Positions 43,847 through 51,642 of a stretch of 64,000 nt of DNA are shown here, piece by piece. The notes under the pieces are model-generated. The model saw only the letters and a list, made by a program, of their open reading frames with translations. It had not been told where the DNA came from and did not search any database. This DNA comes from Alkalihalobacillus pseudalcaliphilus (GTDB lineage Bacteria; Bacillota; Bacilli; Bacillales; Bacillaceae_D), in the NCBI GenBank assembly GCA_001038565.1, contig LFJO01000003.1:18426-82425 (forward strand), in the 5' to 3' direction. A program made the position numbers and the translations under genes. Numbering within the stretch: the first letter of the stretch is position 1; every line of letters begins with the position of its first letter.

Positions 43847-43948
43847 ATGAACATTCGTGACGGACTTTTAGAATTTAATCAGGTTCTAACTAATTTAGGT
43901 GGAAAAGCAACAAACTATGAAGCTTGGCATCTGACCTCAGATCTTTGA
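43847..43948 (+). pseudogene. Short frame truncated by a repeat module, 33 aa
   Basis: Ribosome site AAGGGTGAG, ATG 43847, MNIRDGLLEFNQVLTNLGGK continuing to HLTSDL and a stop. The stop lies in the first bases of a dispersed hairpin repeat (GAGTAACTATACG). The protein looks like the N terminus of a longer soluble protein whose remainder was replaced by the repeat; the original family is not recognisable. Confidence 0.4.
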
Positions 43949-44085
43949 GTAACTATACGAAAACGTCTGAACGTGTCAGATACTCGAATGGGCATGATGT
44001 CACAATGAGCTCTTGAGCTTAATGATTAATCGTAATCTGTAACACTGGAAGTGAACTTGACGAGATTCCGTGCATCACCCATTGA

Positions 44086-44147
44086 ACTTTCTTATAAAAC
44101 CCGCATAGTGGAGCCAAAACCACTCCACCACTAACAAAAATGAAAGT
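44086..44147. repeat. 62-bp hairpin element (family C), copy 1
   Basis: Terminal inverted repeats ACTTTCTTATAAAA and AAAAATGAAAGT; central stem GTGGAG (44108-44113) pairing CTCCAC (44123-44128). Confidence 0.75.
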
Positions 44148-44191
44148 CATCTTTCATCATTTTAACAATTCTTTAAGGTTTGTGAAGAGCC

Positions 44192-44533
44192 GGAGGTCAA
44201 ACCAAGTAGTATCTGCACAAAGAGGGTGTTAATGTGCAGATACGGAGGTCAAACCAAGTAGTATCTGCACAAAGAGAGTGTTAATGTGCAGATACAGAGG
44301 CCAAACCAAGTAGTATCTGCACAAAGAGGGTGTTAATGTGCAGATACGGAGGTCAAACCAAGTAGTATCTGCACAAAGAGGGTGTTAATGTGCAGATACG
44401 GAGGTCAAACCAAGTAGTATCTGCACAAAGAGGGTGTTAATGTGCAGATACGGAAGTCAAACCAAGTAGTATCTGCACAAAGAGAGTGTTAATGTGCAGA
44501 TACGGAGGTCAAACCAAGTAGTATCTGCACAAA
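44192..44533. repeat. 52-bp tandem hairpin array, 6.5 units (family D)
   Basis: Units begin GGAGGTCAAACCAAGTA at 44192, 44244, 44296, 44348, 44400, 44452 and 44504 (exact 52-base period). Each complete unit carries a perfect 11-bp inverted repeat GTATCTGCACA...TGTGCAGATAC around AAGAGGGTGTTAA, giving six identical hairpins spaced 17 bases apart. The array lacks variable spacers, so it is not CRISPR. Single diverged relatives lie at 43946-43986, 46354-46390 and 51410-51492. Confidence 0.9.
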
Positions 44534-44546
44534 ACCATTTTTCGTG

Positions 44547-44717
44547 GATAGTGGCTACTTTTTAAACAGTTGGCACGTTTACAACTCGATCACTATTAGG
44601 AGTGGGGTCGGCCTGAACAAACAGGTAGCACTGTCCTGCTAAGGTCATTTATCGCGAGATGGATGACGAGCTAACTTCACGGCACTAATTATCGCCCTAA
44701 GCAACTTTCATTTAAAA
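44547..44717 (+). repeat. Dispersed repeat family B, copy 2
   Basis: AGTGGCTACTTTTTAAAC, then GTTGGCACGTTTACAACTC, GCACTGTCCTGCTAAGGTC, GAGCTAACTTCACGGCAC, and the end ACTTTCATTTAAAA. Aligns with 54456-54620 and the reverse complement of 21446-21613. Confidence 0.8.
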
Positions 44718-44885
44718 CTAAAATGAAACCATCTAAAAAGATTATACGTATATAAAGAAAAGCTTACATATAAGAATATAAAAAATTAATGAAATTATCA
44801 TAACTTTTTGGTTTTATCTATGGTAAAATGAACAAAATTTCTTAGTTTTGTATGAACTATCTAGTAAAAAGAAGGGGTGTTCTAC

Positions 44886-45539
44886 ATGCAAGGTGCGGTT
44901 TTAGTTTGTGTTAGTTATGGGAAAAATGCAGAAGCTCTAATAAAAAAAGGAAAATTTATAGCTGAATTATATAAACAAAGCTGTTATGTTCTTTCGATTG
45001 AAAATAAGGAGTACGACTCTAAAGATTTTACAATGGCTGAACATAAGAAATTCTTTGAGCAATTAGCGAATAAATATCAATGTGATTTCATTTGGAAAAT
45101 CAAAGGAAGTAAAAGAATATCAGATATTATTGCAAAAACGGTTGATGAAAAAAATATTAATCATGTTGTAATAGGTCAGCCACCGCTAACTAAATGGGAG
45201 GTTCTAACCAAGGGTTCGATCATACATGAACTTCTTCATATTTTAGAGGATGTTGATTTGCAAATTGTTTCTATGAAGAGGGAGCAAAATGAAGATGCAG
45301 AAGAACAATTTCAACGTGGTGTTACAGGTTATTTAGTGAAAGAAAATGATAAATATGAACTCGTCCTTGATCATTGTGAGGAGTATGTTGTAAAAGGGAT
45401 TTATTTTCAAGCTGTAGCAACAGAATTTACAAATGGTGTCTTTAAGTGTGATTTAAAGGGGAAAGAAGCTATTATTCGTATTCAAGATAGTAAAGCAGAA
45501 TTAGTTCAGTTAGATTTAAATAAAGAAGTCAAATCATAA
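44886..45539 (+). CDS. Universal-stress-protein-like / KdpD Usp-domain-like protein, 217 aa
   Basis: N-terminal half (about 1-135) resembles the Usp-type nucleotide-binding domain found in KdpD kinases: AVLVCVSYGKNAEALIKKGKFIAEL...CYVLSIE, then INHVVIGQPPLTKWEVLTKGSIIHELL. The C-terminal 80 residues form an unassigned mixed domain. No kinase domain follows, so it is a stand-alone sensor-like protein. ATG 44886 is eight bases after AAGGGG. Terminator downstream. Confidence 0.6.
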   Translation: MQGAVLVCVSYGKNAEALIKKGKFIAELYKQSCYVLSIENKEYDSKDFTMAEHKKFFEQLANKYQCDFIWKIKGSKRISDIIAKTVDEKNINHVVIGQPPLTKWEVLTKGSIIHELLHILEDVDLQIVSMKREQNEDAEEQFQRGVTGYLVKENDKYELVLDHCEEYVVKGIYFQAVATEFTNGVFKCDLKGKEAIIRIQDSKAELVQLDLNKEVKS

Positions 45540-45542
45540 TTT

Positions 45543-45586
45543 ATAAGCTACATAGGTAGAGGTATGAATATCTATGTAGCTTTTTA
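45543..45586 (+). terminator. Terminator of the Usp-like gene
   Basis: AAGCTACATAGGT with ATATCTATGTAGCTT (10-12 bp), T5. Its presence upstream of ATG 45633 argues against a longer N terminus for the next gene. Confidence 0.8.
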
Positions 45587-45632
45587 TGAGCACACATTCG
45601 GAACGTACGTTCTTTTAAAAGGAGGGTTTAAA

Positions 45633-46238
45633 ATGAATTCTGATTTTTACGCAATTATAAGTCAAAGCGAAGTAATGAATCATGTATTAGCGATAAGTAA
45701 AGAACTTCATCTTCCTAATTGGTATATAAGTGCAGGTTTTATAAGATCGACCGTTTGGGACTCTTTACATGGTTATGAAGAGCGTACACCTATTGTTGAT
45801 ATTGACCTCATCTATTTTGACAGCGAATATGTAGACGAAAAGATAGAAAAGCAATTTGAACGTACCTTAAAACAGAAAGCACCCGAGTACCCTTGGTCCG
45901 TGAAAAATCAAGCACGCATGCACATGATCAATGGAGTACAGCCATATCACACGACGGAAGAAGGGATTGCTCATTTCCCTGAAACGGTTACAGCGATAGG
46001 AATAAGGATGCAGCCAAATGGTCAAATTCAAACAGCGGCACCTTATGGTTTGGATGACTTAATGAGTATGAAGGTCCGACCAACACCCCCTTTTCAAAAA
46101 GACACTAAACTACTAGAAATTTATCTAAAAAGAGTAAAGCAAAAAAATTGGCAAGAAAAATGGCCGCGTATCGAAGTAGAACACCCTTCTATTGGCAAAA
46201 TCCATATGAATAATACGCGCACCGCATACAACAAGTAA
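45633..46238 (+). CDS. Nucleotidyltransferase family protein (DUF925/COG3575 type)
   Basis: 201 aa. Family features: NWYISAGFIRSTVWDSLHGY, the metal-binding DIDLIYFD, then WSVKNQARMHMINGVQPY and the late FPETVTAIGIRM...PYGLDDLMSMKVRPTP. It is a member of the Pol-beta-like nucleotidyltransferase superfamily; substrate unknown. ATG 45633 follows AAAAGGAGGG. Its stop codon overlaps the first base of a family C hairpin element. Confidence 0.85.
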   Translation: MNSDFYAIISQSEVMNHVLAISKELHLPNWYISAGFIRSTVWDSLHGYEERTPIVDIDLIYFDSEYVDEKIEKQFERTLKQKAPEYPWSVKNQARMHMINGVQPYHTTEEGIAHFPETVTAIGIRMQPNGQIQTAAPYGLDDLMSMKVRPTPPFQKDTKLLEIYLKRVKQKNWQEKWPRIEVEHPSIGKIHMNNTRTAYNK

Positions 46239-46299
46239 CTTTCATATAAAGCGCCCATGTCGGAGCTAGAACAGCTCCGACACTAACAAAGATGAAAGT
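46238..46299. repeat. 62-bp hairpin element (family C), copy 2
   Basis: ACTTTCATATAAAG ... AACAAAGATGAAAGT ends; central stem GTCGGAGCT (46259-46267) pairing AGCTCCGAC (46273-46281), loop AGAAC. It begins on the last base of the preceding stop codon and likely serves as that gene's 3' end. Confidence 0.8.
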
Positions 46300-46327
46300 C
46301 ATTGATCGCCACTTCAACACTCCATAA

Positions 46328-46510
46328 GGTTTGTGCAGATGCTGGAGCGGGATCATGGAGTATCTGAACAAAGAGCCGAACGTGTCAGTTACTCATGGGG
46401 ACCAAGGAGTAACGAACTTCAAAGCGTCACGCGATTGTCGCGGAGCATGATTTTCGGTAGCGGTGAGCAAAGCTCCGCACATGAGCATCAGTATCAACTT
46501 TCATATAAAA
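46328..46510. repeat. Composite of family D and family A relics
   Basis: 46328-46400 holds GGTTTGTGCAGAT and a hairpin GAGTATCTGA...TCAGTTACTC (family D type); 46436-46510 holds GCGGAGCATGATTTTCGGTAGCGG, AAGCTCCGCACATGAGCATC and the end ACTTTCATATAAAA (family A). Together with the family C unit they fill the whole gap between two genes. Confidence 0.7.
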
Positions 46511-46523
46511 GAAAGGAGAACAC

Positions 46524-46982
46524 ATGGATTACATTAAAAAGATAAGAAGTAAAGTAGGGCATGATCAAATTATTCTCAATTTTGCTGGTGGATGTGTAAA
46601 AAATGAAAAAGGTCAGATTTTGTTGCACAAGCGCAAAGATAATAAGAAATGGAGTTTCCCTGGAGGGGCCATTGAGTTAGGTGAATCAGCAGAAGAAGCA
46701 GCCTTAAGAGAAATACAAGAAGAAACAGGTTATCAAGTAAAAACCACGGATTTAATTGGGATTTATACTAAGTACACAGACAAATATGCAAATGGAGACC
46801 GAGCACAAACGATACTTTTTTTCTTTGAATGCGAAATAATTAATAATACGAATCAATATGATAAACAAGAGACGATGGAATTAGCTTTTTTTGACCTAGA
46901 CACGATTCCTGAACTCATGAACCAACAGCATCAAGATTGTTTACACGATTACATAAACGGGGTTTTCCCTGTTTGTCGTTAA
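46524..46982 (+). CDS. Nudix hydrolase, 152 aa
   Basis: Complete Nudix box GGAIELGESAEEAALREIQEETG with all Glu ligands, after HKRKDNKKWSFP. ADP-ribose/NTP pyrophosphatase-type housekeeping enzyme; substrate unknown. AAAGGAG is eight bases before the ATG and only 14 bases after a repeat end, so the repeat must form the 5' flank of this gene. Confidence 0.9.
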   Translation: MDYIKKIRSKVGHDQIILNFAGGCVKNEKGQILLHKRKDNKKWSFPGGAIELGESAEEAALREIQEETGYQVKTTDLIGIYTKYTDKYANGDRAQTILFFFECEIINNTNQYDKQETMELAFFDLDTIPELMNQQHQDCLHDYINGVFPVCR

Positions 46983-47080
46983 AATTAAGTCTTAAGAGAC
47001 TCTTTTGTTCGAATGATGGTGTCATTTTTGTTAAACTACCAATATCATTGTATATTATCAAGATAAAATAGAGGTGCAGC

Positions 47081-47698
47081 ATGGATAGTCTTATTTTTGA
47101 TTTAGATGGAACGTTATGGGATTCGCGAGAGTCTGTTGTGAAAGTGTGGAATCAAGTGCTAACTGAAAACGGCATTAATAAAAAAACGACTTTAGATGAT
47201 TTTACGAAAACGATGGGTTTACAAGTGGAAGAAATTGGTGAAATCCTATTGCCTGAACTAACAAAAGAAAAGCGGCATGATATTTTAGAACAATGTAATC
47301 AAGCAGAAAATGAATACCTTCAAAAAAACGGTGGTATTTTGTATGAACAAGTGGAGGAAGTGTTAAAAGAACTAAAGCAACATTACCGCTTATTTATTGT
47401 TAGTAATTGTCAAGATGGCTATATTGAAGCGTTTTTAGATTATTATCAACTTCACCATTTCTTTATTGATTATGAAAATCCTGGTAGAACGGGGCTGTCA
47501 AAGGGAGAGAATATTAAGCTAATCATGAAAAGAAATCAATTAGTATCCCCTATTTATATCGGCGATACGACTGGAGATCAAGCTGCTTCAGAGTTTGCGG
47601 GAATCCCTTTTTATTACGCGGCTTATGGATTTGGAGAAGTAGGTGATTATACACATAAGTTAAAGAGGTTTAGTGATCTATTAGCGTTAAAGAAATGA
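47081..47698 (+). CDS. HAD superfamily hydrolase (phosphoglycolate phosphatase-like)
   Basis: 205 aa. HAD motif I FDLDGTLWDS with Asp7 and Asp9, motif II FIVSNCQDGY, motif III Lys near TGLSKGENIK, motif IV IGDTTGDQAAS; helical C1 cap between 15 and 85. Small-molecule phosphatase; substrate unknown. Followed 22 bases later by the 112-aa gene. Confidence 0.88.
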   Translation: MDSLIFDLDGTLWDSRESVVKVWNQVLTENGINKKTTLDDFTKTMGLQVEEIGEILLPELTKEKRHDILEQCNQAENEYLQKNGGILYEQVEEVLKELKQHYRLFIVSNCQDGYIEAFLDYYQLHHFFIDYENPGRTGLSKGENIKLIMKRNQLVSPIYIGDTTGDQAASEFAGIPFYYAAYGFGEVGDYTHKLKRFSDLLALKK

Positions 47699-47720
47699 GC
47701 GTTACCATGGGGAGGCAATT

Positions 47721-48059
47721 ATGGTTCTGTTTGAGGTTACAAGTACAAAACTAGGTGAAATAAAATCATTCGACCAAGAGTTAATTTGTGAGCAAATTGA
47801 GCAACAGGTGAGACTGCACAAATTAATAGTTACCCAAAAAACAACGTTAGTGACCAAAAAGGGCTCTTTTCATTGGCATTTCAAAAGGGAAAGTGAAAAA
47901 GGGGTCTTAGAAATCACGTATTGGCCAAAGCATGGGAGTTTGACATTAGAAGTGGCTAATAATCGCAAGGCAGAATGGAATATAAGAGTGGCTGAGCAAT
48001 TGGCTACAAGTTTTGCACAGCAATTTCAAGGCACTTTACATAAAAATAAAAAGCCTTGA
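47721..48059 (+). CDS. Hypothetical protein, 112 aa
   Basis: Not recognised. No signal or membrane segment; mixed alpha/beta with Lys/Gln/Thr-rich sequence and FHWHFKRESEKGVLEITYWPK, a segment common in small ligand- or coat-type proteins. GGGGAGG ribosome site. Probably co-transcribed with the HAD gene. Confidence 0.65.
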   Translation: MVLFEVTSTKLGEIKSFDQELICEQIEQQVRLHKLIVTQKTTLVTKKGSFHWHFKRESEKGVLEITYWPKHGSLTLEVANNRKAEWNIRVAEQLATSFAQQFQGTLHKNKKP

Positions 48060-48390
48060 TTCAAAGCTCAGGTTGTCGAGAACCTCATTAAAAGGCTCTT
48101 GAATATCAGGAACTATGTCAATTAGATTGTTAAAGGTACACACTTCTTGATAATCTCTGTCTCGCTAATTTTCCTGATATAAACATCAGAATCAATCACG
48201 CCAAATGAAAAATGAGTTGAGTTCTTGCTGGGTATCATCACTATGTCGCCAACGGATATTTGTTTAATAAATCTATCCATTTGCCCGTAAGTATGTCCTG
48301 GTCGTTTTTGATCAGGTTATTTTTTTCAATTTCTTTTTTTGAGTCCTATGTGAGATAATCCTAAGTATTTTCTGCTCCATTATAAAATCC
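48060..48390 (-). pseudogene. Decayed gene, possibly Mrr-N-like restriction protein fragment
   Basis: On the minus strand several overlapping frames carry coherent protein: KRPGHTYGQMDRFIKQISVG then DIVMIPSKNSTHFSFGVIDS (about 48310-48180), and after a frameshift NLIDIVPDIQEPFNEVLDNL (about 48140-48070); upstream, KKEIEKNNLIKN in a third frame. GDIVxxPSKN...FGxI resembles N-terminal domains of Mrr-type restriction/uncharacterised defence proteins (tentative). Multiple frameshifts and stops indicate decay. Confidence 0.5.
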
Positions 48391-48449
48391 ACTATTATCA
48401 TCGCCTTTTAAGATATTATATGAAAACATACGTTCTGCTATCGAGGTTG

Positions 48450-48471
48450 AAAAAGAGAGCTTTAAGCTCCC
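48450..48471 (-). terminator. Terminator of the DUF4352-like lipoprotein gene
   Basis: Minus strand GGGAGC-TTAAA-GCTCTC followed by T5. Confidence 0.6.
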
Positions 48472-48514
48472 TTGACTTTTAATTCTAATTTAACAATAGA
48501 TCAACAACCTTTGT

Positions 48515-49189
48515 TTAAAACTCTACTGTAATATCAACATCTTCACCAACATCATTCCAATCATCATCATGAGGAGAGTTGATAAGAATGCGAACCCATT
48601 CAATTTCTTCAGCTTTTGATTTTTCTAAAATGAAGAATTGAGAACCTTCTTTACTAACTTGCCCGATAAAATCACCATCAATATGATCGGACAACCACAA
48701 ATCTGATTCTAGTTGTTCACCAGTATTTGTAGTTATCGTAGCTTGAGCAGGATAAAATGAAATTGTGTCTCCAGAAGTATTCTCAACTTCCATATCAATT
48801 TGAATGTATTCAATGGAATCAGCTTCTAAAAATGCTTTCAAATCGCCTTTTAATTCAGCACTTGATGCATTAACTTGCGGTATAGTTAGTACCATAGGAC
48901 CTGTTTCAATTGTCTCGACTTCATCTTGACGAGCAATTAAAGTAAAAGTCCCACCTTCGTTCTCGACAGTTTCGCCAACTTTAGTTTCCCATCCATCCTC
49001 ATCAATTGTTTCATCTTCTGTAACATCTTCACCTGCATCATCTTCACTTGAATCAACTGTACCTGTGCCTTCTGTTTCTGTAGATTCTGGTTCTGTTTCT
49101 ACAGGATCAGTCGATGAATTACCATCTCCACATGCAGCCAAAGTCAATCCTCCGACTAAAATAGCCGTACCTAATAGATATTTTTTCAT
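48515..49189 (-). CDS. DUF4352-like lipoprotein, 224 aa
   Basis: Lipobox LAAC with Cys20, a low-complexity Glu/Thr/Asp linker (about 25-65), then an immunoglobulin-like domain (GETVENEGGTFTLIAR; YIQIDMEVENTSGDTISFYPAQATITT; VRILINSPHDDDWND) typical of DUF4352/telokin-like extracytoplasmic proteins. Anchored outside the membrane; function unknown. Strongly acidic. Ribosome site GGGGGAA. Confidence 0.8.
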   Translation of the reverse strand: MKKYLLGTAILVGGLTLAACGDGNSSTDPVETEPESTETEGTGTVDSSEDDAGEDVTEDETIDEDGWETKVGETVENEGGTFTLIARQDEVETIETGPMVLTIPQVNASSAELKGDLKAFLEADSIEYIQIDMEVENTSGDTISFYPAQATITTNTGEQLESDLWLSDHIDGDFIGQVSKEGSQFFILEKSKAEEIEWVRILINSPHDDDWNDVGEDVDITVEF

Positions 49190-49403
49190 AGTAAATTCCC
49201 CCTATATAAATTCAAACTAATTATACTGAACTACAATTAAAAAATAAAGAAAAATATGTTATATATGGTTAAATATTCTTAAAGGTGAAAAATATAAATA
49301 CAAAACTAAAATTAATTCTTGACGAGTGTGCTGATCTGAACAAAAAATCATAGCAAAAAAATAGGCATTACACATGCACTTATGAACGGGATAGAGAATG
49401 GTA

Positions 49404-49591
49404 ATGACCTATGAGCCTCCAAGTATTAAAGTATCACTCAAAAAAATTAATAAAAAAACAGCTACTCACCAATTAAAAGTAGGCTTAACTACATTAGCTG
49501 GTGATATAGCTGCCTTGTGCAACTCGTGCCCATGTTTATGCAAATAATTGTGGGTATTGGTGGCGATTGGTTAAAAGGAATTTTAAGTTAA
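49404..49591 (+). pseudogene. Frameshifted small membrane-type gene remnant
   Basis: Frame 1 reads MTYEPPSIKVSLKKINKKTA to GLTTLAGDIAAL; a one-base shift near 49512 restores CLVQLVPMFMQIIVGIGGDW to a natural end LKGILS. No good ribosome site. The joined product would be a roughly 62-aa protein with one hydrophobic segment. The parent family is not recognised. Confidence 0.4.
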
Positions 49592-49690
49592 AGAAAGTTA
49601 AGTAGGCATAAGAATGAAGTTTTCGCCTGTGAAATGTCTGTTTGACTGCCTGTTTTATACCGACATTACTTGTTTTAAGAATGAGGAAAT

Positions 49691-49720
49691 AAAAAGAACC
49701 CTTGATATACAAGAGTTCTA
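49691..49720 (-). terminator. Terminator of tRNA-Val
   Basis: Minus strand AGAACTCTTG-TATAT-CAAGGGTTCT followed by T5, immediately after the tRNA. Confidence 0.85.
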
Positions 49721-49725
49721 AACGA

Positions 49726-49798
49726 TGACCCGTACTGGGCTCGAACCAGTGACCTCCACCCTGTCAAGGTGGCGCTCTCCCAGCTGAGCTAACGGATC
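49726..49798 (-). tRNA. tRNA-Val (anticodon GAC)
   Basis: Minus-strand cloverleaf: acceptor GATCCGT/ACGGGTC, D stem GCTC/GAGC, anticodon stem CCACC/GGTGG with loop TTGACAG, T stem ACTGG/CCAGT with loop TTCGAGC, discriminator A. 73 nt, CCA not encoded. Confidence 0.95.
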
Positions 49799-49870
49799 GT
49801 ACTGGGATATGTATCGGACAAATATAAATATATAATTTTAATAGAGTTTTGTCAATATTTTTTTATAAAC

Positions 49871-49904
49871 AAGAAGAGAGCAGTTGGTTATTGCCCTCTT
49901 CTTT
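49871..49904 (-). terminator. Terminator of the spoIIP-like gene
   Basis: AAGAAGAGGGC/GCTCTCTTCTT on the minus strand with an eleven-base loop and a T-rich tail. Confidence 0.8.
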
Positions 49905-49914
49905 GTCTAGGCTA

Positions 49915-51045
49915 TTAGTTGTCTTTTTCAAGTTGTTCAAAGTAATATTCACTAAAAATTTCTGCAAATTTTTCGGCAGAACGATGTAATTCATTCATAT
50001 GGTTATCGACACCACCGAATTCAACAAGTAATGCTCCTTTACTTAAGTCCTGATTATATATTCCATTTCCCTGGGTTTTGTCTTTTCCAAAGACACCGCG
50101 TGATAATTGATCACCTAAACGTTTATGCATTTCAGTTGCTAGCTTTTCGTTGATTTCGTAATTAGAATGTGATTCACCAACTACAAACATAAGTCTTGCA
50201 AAATCTTCACCATCTAACTCTGTATGGGTAATATCGTAGCGGGCAGAATCTCGATGTAAGTCAATCACGTAGTCTATCGATTCATATTGATCCAAATAAC
50301 TTTGAACGATTCCCCTTGAAGCGGTGTAAGAGTAACCTGTCCCTTTTCCTAACTCGTTTAATTTTTTCGTCATATTGGTGGTATCAATGACTGTTTTTAT
50401 CCCTTGTTTTTCTAGTGCTTCTTTTAAATGATGCCCTACATCAATAATATTTACTTCGTTGCTAGCAGCACTATTAGGGTTTGCTTCACCAGGTAAGTGA
50501 GGCAAAAACGACTCCCAACTATGACTATGATATAAGAGCACAACCGGATCATCACCCTCACTAATGGTTGGTGGTTTCTCCTCTTGGTTCTGCTCTTCAT
50601 CCTCTGCCCAATCTTTAACAGCTTCTCTGTCTTCTAAAATCGTCTCTAATGGAGGTGGTGATTCATACGGTAAATTCGTAATGTCAGTACCTTCACCAGC
50701 AACAATAATACGTACATCACGACTATTAAGTCCAGGGATTTCGCGTCCAAGTAATGAGCGGAAGTCGCCGAGTTCAATGTTAGTGGCCAGTTCGAATGTA
50801 AAGCTTGTTAGTGATTTAGTAGAATATCCATCAGGTAATACTTGTCCCAAAAAATGATTCTCCATACTCATCACATGCAATAAAAACTGACCGTTAATTC
50901 CCTCCATACTTCGGTGTAAGTTCCTAGATTGAAAGTCTGATATGGTTACAAGACTAGTTAATAGAATACAAATACTTATCATAACAACAGCAAAATACGC
51001 TGTAGCGGTTTTGATAATCGTGAACTTTTTATAGAAATGTCGCAA
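49915..51045 (-). CDS. spoIIP: SpoIIP-family amidase (stage II sporulation protein P)
   Basis: 376 aa. N-terminal membrane anchor (AYFAVVMISICILLTSLVTI), then a SpoIIP N region (GREIPGLNSRDVRIIVAGEGTDITNLPYESPPPLE) and the amidase/endopeptidase domain: LYHSHSWESFLPH, VIDLHRDSARY, LLVEFGGVDNHMNELHRS. In engulfment SpoIIP cleaves stem peptides and glycan cross-links with SpoIID and SpoIIM. TTG start seven bases after AAAGGAGTG. It is not next to gpr, so it may be a second copy. An inverted repeat lies 20 bases upstream. Confidence 0.9.
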   Translation of the reverse strand: MRHFYKKFTIIKTATAYFAVVMISICILLTSLVTISDFQSRNLHRSMEGINGQFLLHVMSMENHFLGQVLPDGYSTKSLTSFTFELATNIELGDFRSLLGREIPGLNSRDVRIIVAGEGTDITNLPYESPPPLETILEDREAVKDWAEDEEQNQEEKPPTISEGDDPVVLLYHSHSWESFLPHLPGEANPNSAASNEVNIIDVGHHLKEALEKQGIKTVIDTTNMTKKLNELGKGTGYSYTASRGIVQSYLDQYESIDYVIDLHRDSARYDITHTELDGEDFARLMFVVGESHSNYEINEKLATEMHKRLGDQLSRGVFGKDKTQGNGIYNQDLSKGALLVEFGGVDNHMNELHRSAEKFAEIFSEYYFEQLEKDN

Positions 51046-51065
51046 AGAATCACTCCTTTTCCTGC

Positions 51066-51089
51066 TTTACTAGAGTCTATTCTAGTAAA
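51066..51089. promoter_or_regulatory. Perfect 9-bp inverted repeat upstream of spoIIP
   Basis: TTTACTAGA-GTCTAT-TCTAGTAAA, about 20 bases before the TTG start on the minus strand. It may be an operator or a 5'-leader hairpin; no known regulator consensus is recognised. Confidence 0.45.
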
Positions 51090-51169
51090 CCTCTGATTAT
51101 TATTAATTGATCAAAAAAAAGGACTTATTTAGTAGATTCATGAATACTCAAGTAGGAGTCCGTGAATAG

Positions 51170-51560
51170 CCATTACTAAAGTCAGCTCTCTCCTGCGGGT
51201 ACGTGCTTTCATATGTACTGACGACTTCTTAACCTGTGGATACGTTTACAACTAGTCTTCTCCGAACATATAAGTAGGGTTTCACTCTTTAACTGGTGGA
51301 ACTTTATTCAATTAGTATTTGCTTTTTATTTGTTGGCTTTTCATTCATTTGTTATGAAAGTTAGCTATCGCCAATTTTACGATTAATAAAGGTTTGTGCA
51401 GATAGAGACGCGAAACCATGGAGTAACTACACAAAGAGGCAGTTAATGTGAAGATACTGAGGCCAACCATGGAGTATCTGCACGAAAAGGTGCGAAGGGA
51501 ATAAAGAACCAGCTAACTTCACGGCACAAACGATCGTCCCTAGGTAACTTTCATATAAAA
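51170..51560. repeat. Mosaic of repeat relics filling the spoIIP-acylase gap
   Basis: Pieces, in order: GTGGATACGTTTACAACTAG (family B fragment), TCTTTAACTGGTGGAACTTT and TTGTTGGCTTTTCATTCATT, GTTATGAAAGTTAG, AAAGGTTTGTGCAGATAG with two CCATGGAGTATCTGCAC-type family D half units, and 51493-51560 GAACCAGCTAACTTCACGG to the end ACTTTCATATAAAA (family B 3' end). Confidence 0.7.
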
Positions 51561-51642
51561 TATAAAGTGCTTTGATTGTTTTGGAGGAAATTAGGAGTCA
51601 AAAGAGAAACAGTAATGATATAGACATATCGGGGGGATAAAA

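Noticed and set aside
44192..44533. CRISPR array
   Set aside because: All units and linkers are the same; there are no variable spacers and no cas genes.
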